This document shows, in pieces, positions 61,934 through 64,000 of a stretch of 64,000 nucleotides of DNA; position 1 is the stretch's first letter; each line of letters opens with the position of its first letter. Below the pieces are notes generated by a model that had not been told where the DNA came from, made no database searches, and worked only from the letters and a program-made list of their open reading frames with translations. Made by a program: the position numbers and the translations under genes. Source of the stretch: Bacillota bacterium (GTDB lineage: Bacteria > Bacillota > Clostridia > Acetivibrionales > DSM-1351); NCBI GenBank assembly GCA_023415305.1, contig JAEZKZ010000039.1, forward strand, positions 1-64,000, given 5' to 3'.

Positions 61934-62854
61934 TTACTTAGTAAGAAGAGTTGCAAGTACAGCTTTCTGGGCATGTAATCTGTTTTCAGCTTCATCAAAA
62001 ATTACCGATTGGGATCTGTCAATTATTTCTTCAGTAACCTCGTAACCCCTGTATGCAGGCAGGCAATGAAGAAAAATAGCGTCCTCCTGTGCTTTTGCGA
62101 AAAGTTCTGAATTGATTTGATAGGGCATAAAAATCTTGAGTTTTTCTTCTTTCTGATCCTCCTGTCCCATGCTAATCCATGTATCGGCATAAACAACATC
62201 GGCATTGGCTATTGCTTCTACAGGATCCTGAGTCATTATAACTTTTGAACCGTTCGCTTTGGCAGCCTCTTTAGCCTCTTCTACATATATATCTGAACAT
62301 TCATAACCCTTAGGAGAAGCAATAGCTATATCCATTCCGGTTTTGGCACAGCCGTGAAGAAGTGAATGAGCCACATTGTTTCCGTCTCCGATATAGGCAA
62401 GCTTCAGGCCTTCGAGTTTACCCTTGTGCTCATATACAGTCAACAGGTCAGCCAATATCTGACAAGGATGCATTTCGTCAGTTAAGCCGTTAATGACCGG
62501 TATAGTCCCGTGTCTTGCAAGATCTTCAACATCGCTCTGTTTAAAGGTTCTAATCATTATTCCATCAATATATCTTGAGAGTACATTTGCAGTATCATAT
62601 ATGGTTTCTCCTCTTCCGAGCTGTATATCATTTGAACTCAAAAACAGAGGATAGCCACCCAGTTGATACATTCCAACTTCAAAGGAAACTCTTGTTCTGG
62701 TAGAGGATTTTGAAAAAATCATACCCAGAGTTTTACCCTTTAGGAGATGATGCTTAACACCTTCCTTGGTCTGTCTTTTGAGCTTCCCAGCCAGCTTTAG
62801 CAGATCATGAATTTCATTGGTACTCAAATCGTTCAAGCTTAATAAATGATCCAT
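61934..62854 (-). CDS. argF: Ornithine carbamoyltransferase
   Basis: 306 residues; makes citrulline from ornithine and carbamoyl phosphate. Carbamoyl-phosphate motif SSTRTRVSFE (about 50-59), HPCQILADL (about 128), ornithine-binding D-x-x-x-SMGQ region (DTWISMGQ) and HCLPAYRG (about 262) are intact. Aspartate carbamoyltransferase is excluded by SMGQ and HCLP. GGAGGTTAATT precedes the ATG. Carbamoyl phosphate would come from CarB encoded upstream; a long structured spacer lies between the two genes. Confidence 0.96.
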   Translation of the reverse strand: MDHLLSLNDLSTNEIHDLLKLAGKLKRQTKEGVKHHLLKGKTLGMIFSKSSTRTRVSFEVGMYQLGGYPLFLSSNDIQLGRGETIYDTANVLSRYIDGIMIRTFKQSDVEDLARHGTIPVINGLTDEMHPCQILADLLTVYEHKGKLEGLKLAYIGDGNNVAHSLLHGCAKTGMDIAIASPKGYECSDIYVEEAKEAAKANGSKVIMTQDPVEAIANADVVYADTWISMGQEDQKEEKLKIFMPYQINSELFAKAQEDAIFLHCLPAYRGYEVTEEIIDRSQSVIFDEAENRLHAQKAVLATLLTK

Positions 62855-62966
62855 AATTAACCTCCGGATTTCTTAATATTTTTTGTCAATTAGCTGGAGG
62901 ATAATTTAGTACCTCCATAATGTAAAAAGATGCAATACAATATTAAAATTAATTTCAGCACTCCAC

Positions 62967-63200
62967 GCATAACTTGCATTACCGGGTTGCACACAAAGCA
63001 CATACCATCTGATAAGTGCTTCCGCACTAAGCTTAGCTAAATGAATCGCCCACGAAGCTATTACTTAAATTGAACTATTCGCATCAATTTAAGTAATCCT
63101 TCTACCGGGCTTCTCATTTGGCTAACTTGTGCTCGCGCACTTGAAACATAAACAGATTCTTCTAATGTGAACTATGCTTCCAGGGTGACGCAAGTTATGC
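62967..63200 (-). ncRNA. Candidate structured RNA in the carB-argF spacer
   Basis: GCATAACTTGC and GCAAGTTATGC (ends 63200-63190 and 62977-62967) close a 234-base element. Inside are GTGC-GCGA-GCAC (63129-63140) and AGTGC-GGAA-GCACT (63015-63028), both capped by GNRA tetraloops, a 14-bp hairpin (63060-63073 with 63084-63097), GAAGCATA/TATGTTTC (63173-63180 with 63143-63150), and a helix enclosing the long hairpin. The strand is set by the tetraloops and by the flanking genes. The rest of the 408-base gap shows nothing certain. No Rfam family could be checked. Confidence 0.55.
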
Positions 63201-63262
63201 TCTCGTACCTGTAAGTATTACTTAATATAGTATTGGAATTTTATATGTTCTTCCGGTTCAAC

Positions 63263-64000
63263 CTACCCTCTGTATACCGAATATTCATCCAAAGAATATA
63301 CTTCTGCCTTGTTTTCGGAGATAAGGCGTTCAAGAATACTTAACACTGCGTTTGTTGTATCCAGCGAAGTAATACATGGAATGTTGTATTCCATTGCTGT
63401 TCTTCTCAAAACAAAGCCCTTTCTCTCGGGAATTTTTCCCCTTGTGGGCGTGTTGATAACCAGAGTTATTTTATCTTCCTTGATGAAATCCAGAACACTT
63501 CCGTTATCAATATAATCAACCGGCAGTGCTGCATCACTCAATACCTTGTAAGTACCTGATGTTGCAGATAGTCTGAAGCCCAATGACAAAAGTTTATTTG
63601 CAATCTCAACGCTCTCTTCCTTATCCCTGTCTGCAACTGAAAGGAGTACATTCCCTCCCGAAGGTATCTTCATACCGGAGGCGGCAATTGCTTTGTACAT
63701 AGCATTGTAGTAATCCTTGTCAACGCCCATAACCTCACCGGTGGACTTCATTTCGGGTCCAAGGAAGGTATCAACTGTTGTGAGCTTTGCAAAAGAAAAT
63801 ACTGGAGCCTTAACTGCATAAAAATCTGTTTCCTTTGCAAGACCATTCTTATAGCCCAGTTCTGACAGGGTTTTACCCATTATAAGCTTGGTAGCTACAC
63901 TAACCATGGGAATTCCGGTAATTTTACTCATTATCGGTACCGTTCTGCTGGCACGGGGATTTACTTCTATAACATAAACCTTTTCATCATTGTCCATTAC
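63263..64000 (-). CDS. carB: Carbamoyl-phosphate synthase large subunit, C-terminal part (partial)
   Basis: The gene runs off the right edge; about 245 C-terminal residues of a protein usually about 1070 long are visible. VYVIEVNPRASRTVPIMSK belongs to the second ATP-grasp unit, FLGPEMKSTGEVMG links to the C-terminal MGS-like allosteric domain (GGNVLLSVADRDKEESVEIA, TSGTYKVL, INTPTRG). It supplies carbamoyl phosphate for arginine and pyrimidine synthesis. argF downstream on the same strand suggests the arginine branch. Confidence 0.95.
   Translation of the reverse strand, partial: VMDNDEKVYVIEVNPRASRTVPIMSKITGIPMVSVATKLIMGKTLSELGYKNGLAKETDFYAVKAPVFSFAKLTTVDTFLGPEMKSTGEVMGVDKDYYNAMYKAIAASGMKIPSGGNVLLSVADRDKEESVEIANKLLSLGFRLSATSGTYKVLSDAALPVDYIDNGSVLDFIKEDKITLVINTPTRGKIPERKGFVLRRTAMEYNIPCITSLDTTNAVLSILERLISENKAEVYSLDEYSVYRG

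Noticed and set aside
62855..63262. T-box or known amino-acid riboswitch ahead of argF
   Set aside because: No T-box consensus (TGGNACCGCG) nor lysine, glycine or SAM signature is present; reported instead as an unassigned structured element.

Overview
The window looks like chromosome of a low-GC, Gram-positive, endospore-forming anaerobe of the Clostridia. SpoIIE, a SpoVB-like flippase, a Spo0E-like regulator, CtsR operators, TTG/GTG starts behind strong GGAGG ribosome sites and the nnr-alr-ndoAI/ndoA block all point there. The combination of an exopolysaccharide cluster, a C11 (clostripain-type) peptidase and many large sensory proteins suggests the Ruminiclostridium/Clostridium cluster III group, but that placement is inference.

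Layout. 1-2.3 kb: sugar-phosphate mutase, then an old fragment and a terminator. 2.3-6.1 kb: spoIIE behind a Spo0A-type promoter, two membrane proteins and tRNA-Arg(CCG). 6.2-11.8 kb: a visibly GC-richer cassette with an AgrC/AgrA-like two-component pair, a lipoprotein, LemA and a secreted C11 peptidase; a pair of perfect 14-bp repeats lies between its divergent halves. 12-18.3 kb: dusB, two cell-wall hydrolases, a SpoVB-like flippase, a CtsR-controlled Hsp20 and nudC. 18.7-26.1 kb (minus strand): extracellular polysaccharide operon (pyruvyl transferase, flippase, Fe-S F420-hydrogenase-like protein, glycosyltransferase, DUF4330, O-antigen ligase/polymerase). 26.3-31.1 kb: coiled-coil protein, nnr, alr and the ndoAI/ndoA toxin-antitoxin pair. 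31.2-39.1 kb: envelope proteins, a WecG/TagA transferase, a polar amino-acid ABC transporter and a YitT protein. 39.2-61.3 kb: a large signalling district with three MCPs, a periplasmic-binding-type sensor kinase plus AraC-type regulator, a PAS-GGDEF-EAL protein, a Spo0E-like peptide, and cheY-A-W-mcp-R-B-D-hybrid kinase-REC under a near-consensus promoter, followed by cheX. 61.4-64 kb (minus): acetyltransferase, argF and the 3' part of carB.

The most interesting signals are non-coding. (1) The same about 105-base leader occurs directly before two unrelated genes, nudC (18.2 kb) and the AraC-type regulator (44.1 kb). Its blocks of 36 and 19 identical bases flank a variable middle whose inner stem is kept by different bases, and a 10-bp helix would hide the Shine-Dalgarno. 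(2) A 234-base spacer between carB and argF folds into a closing helix with several inner helices, two of them capped by GNRA tetraloops. (3) A nested hairpin lies ahead of alr. (4) Two CtsR boxes flank the hsp20 promoter. None could be searched against databases here.
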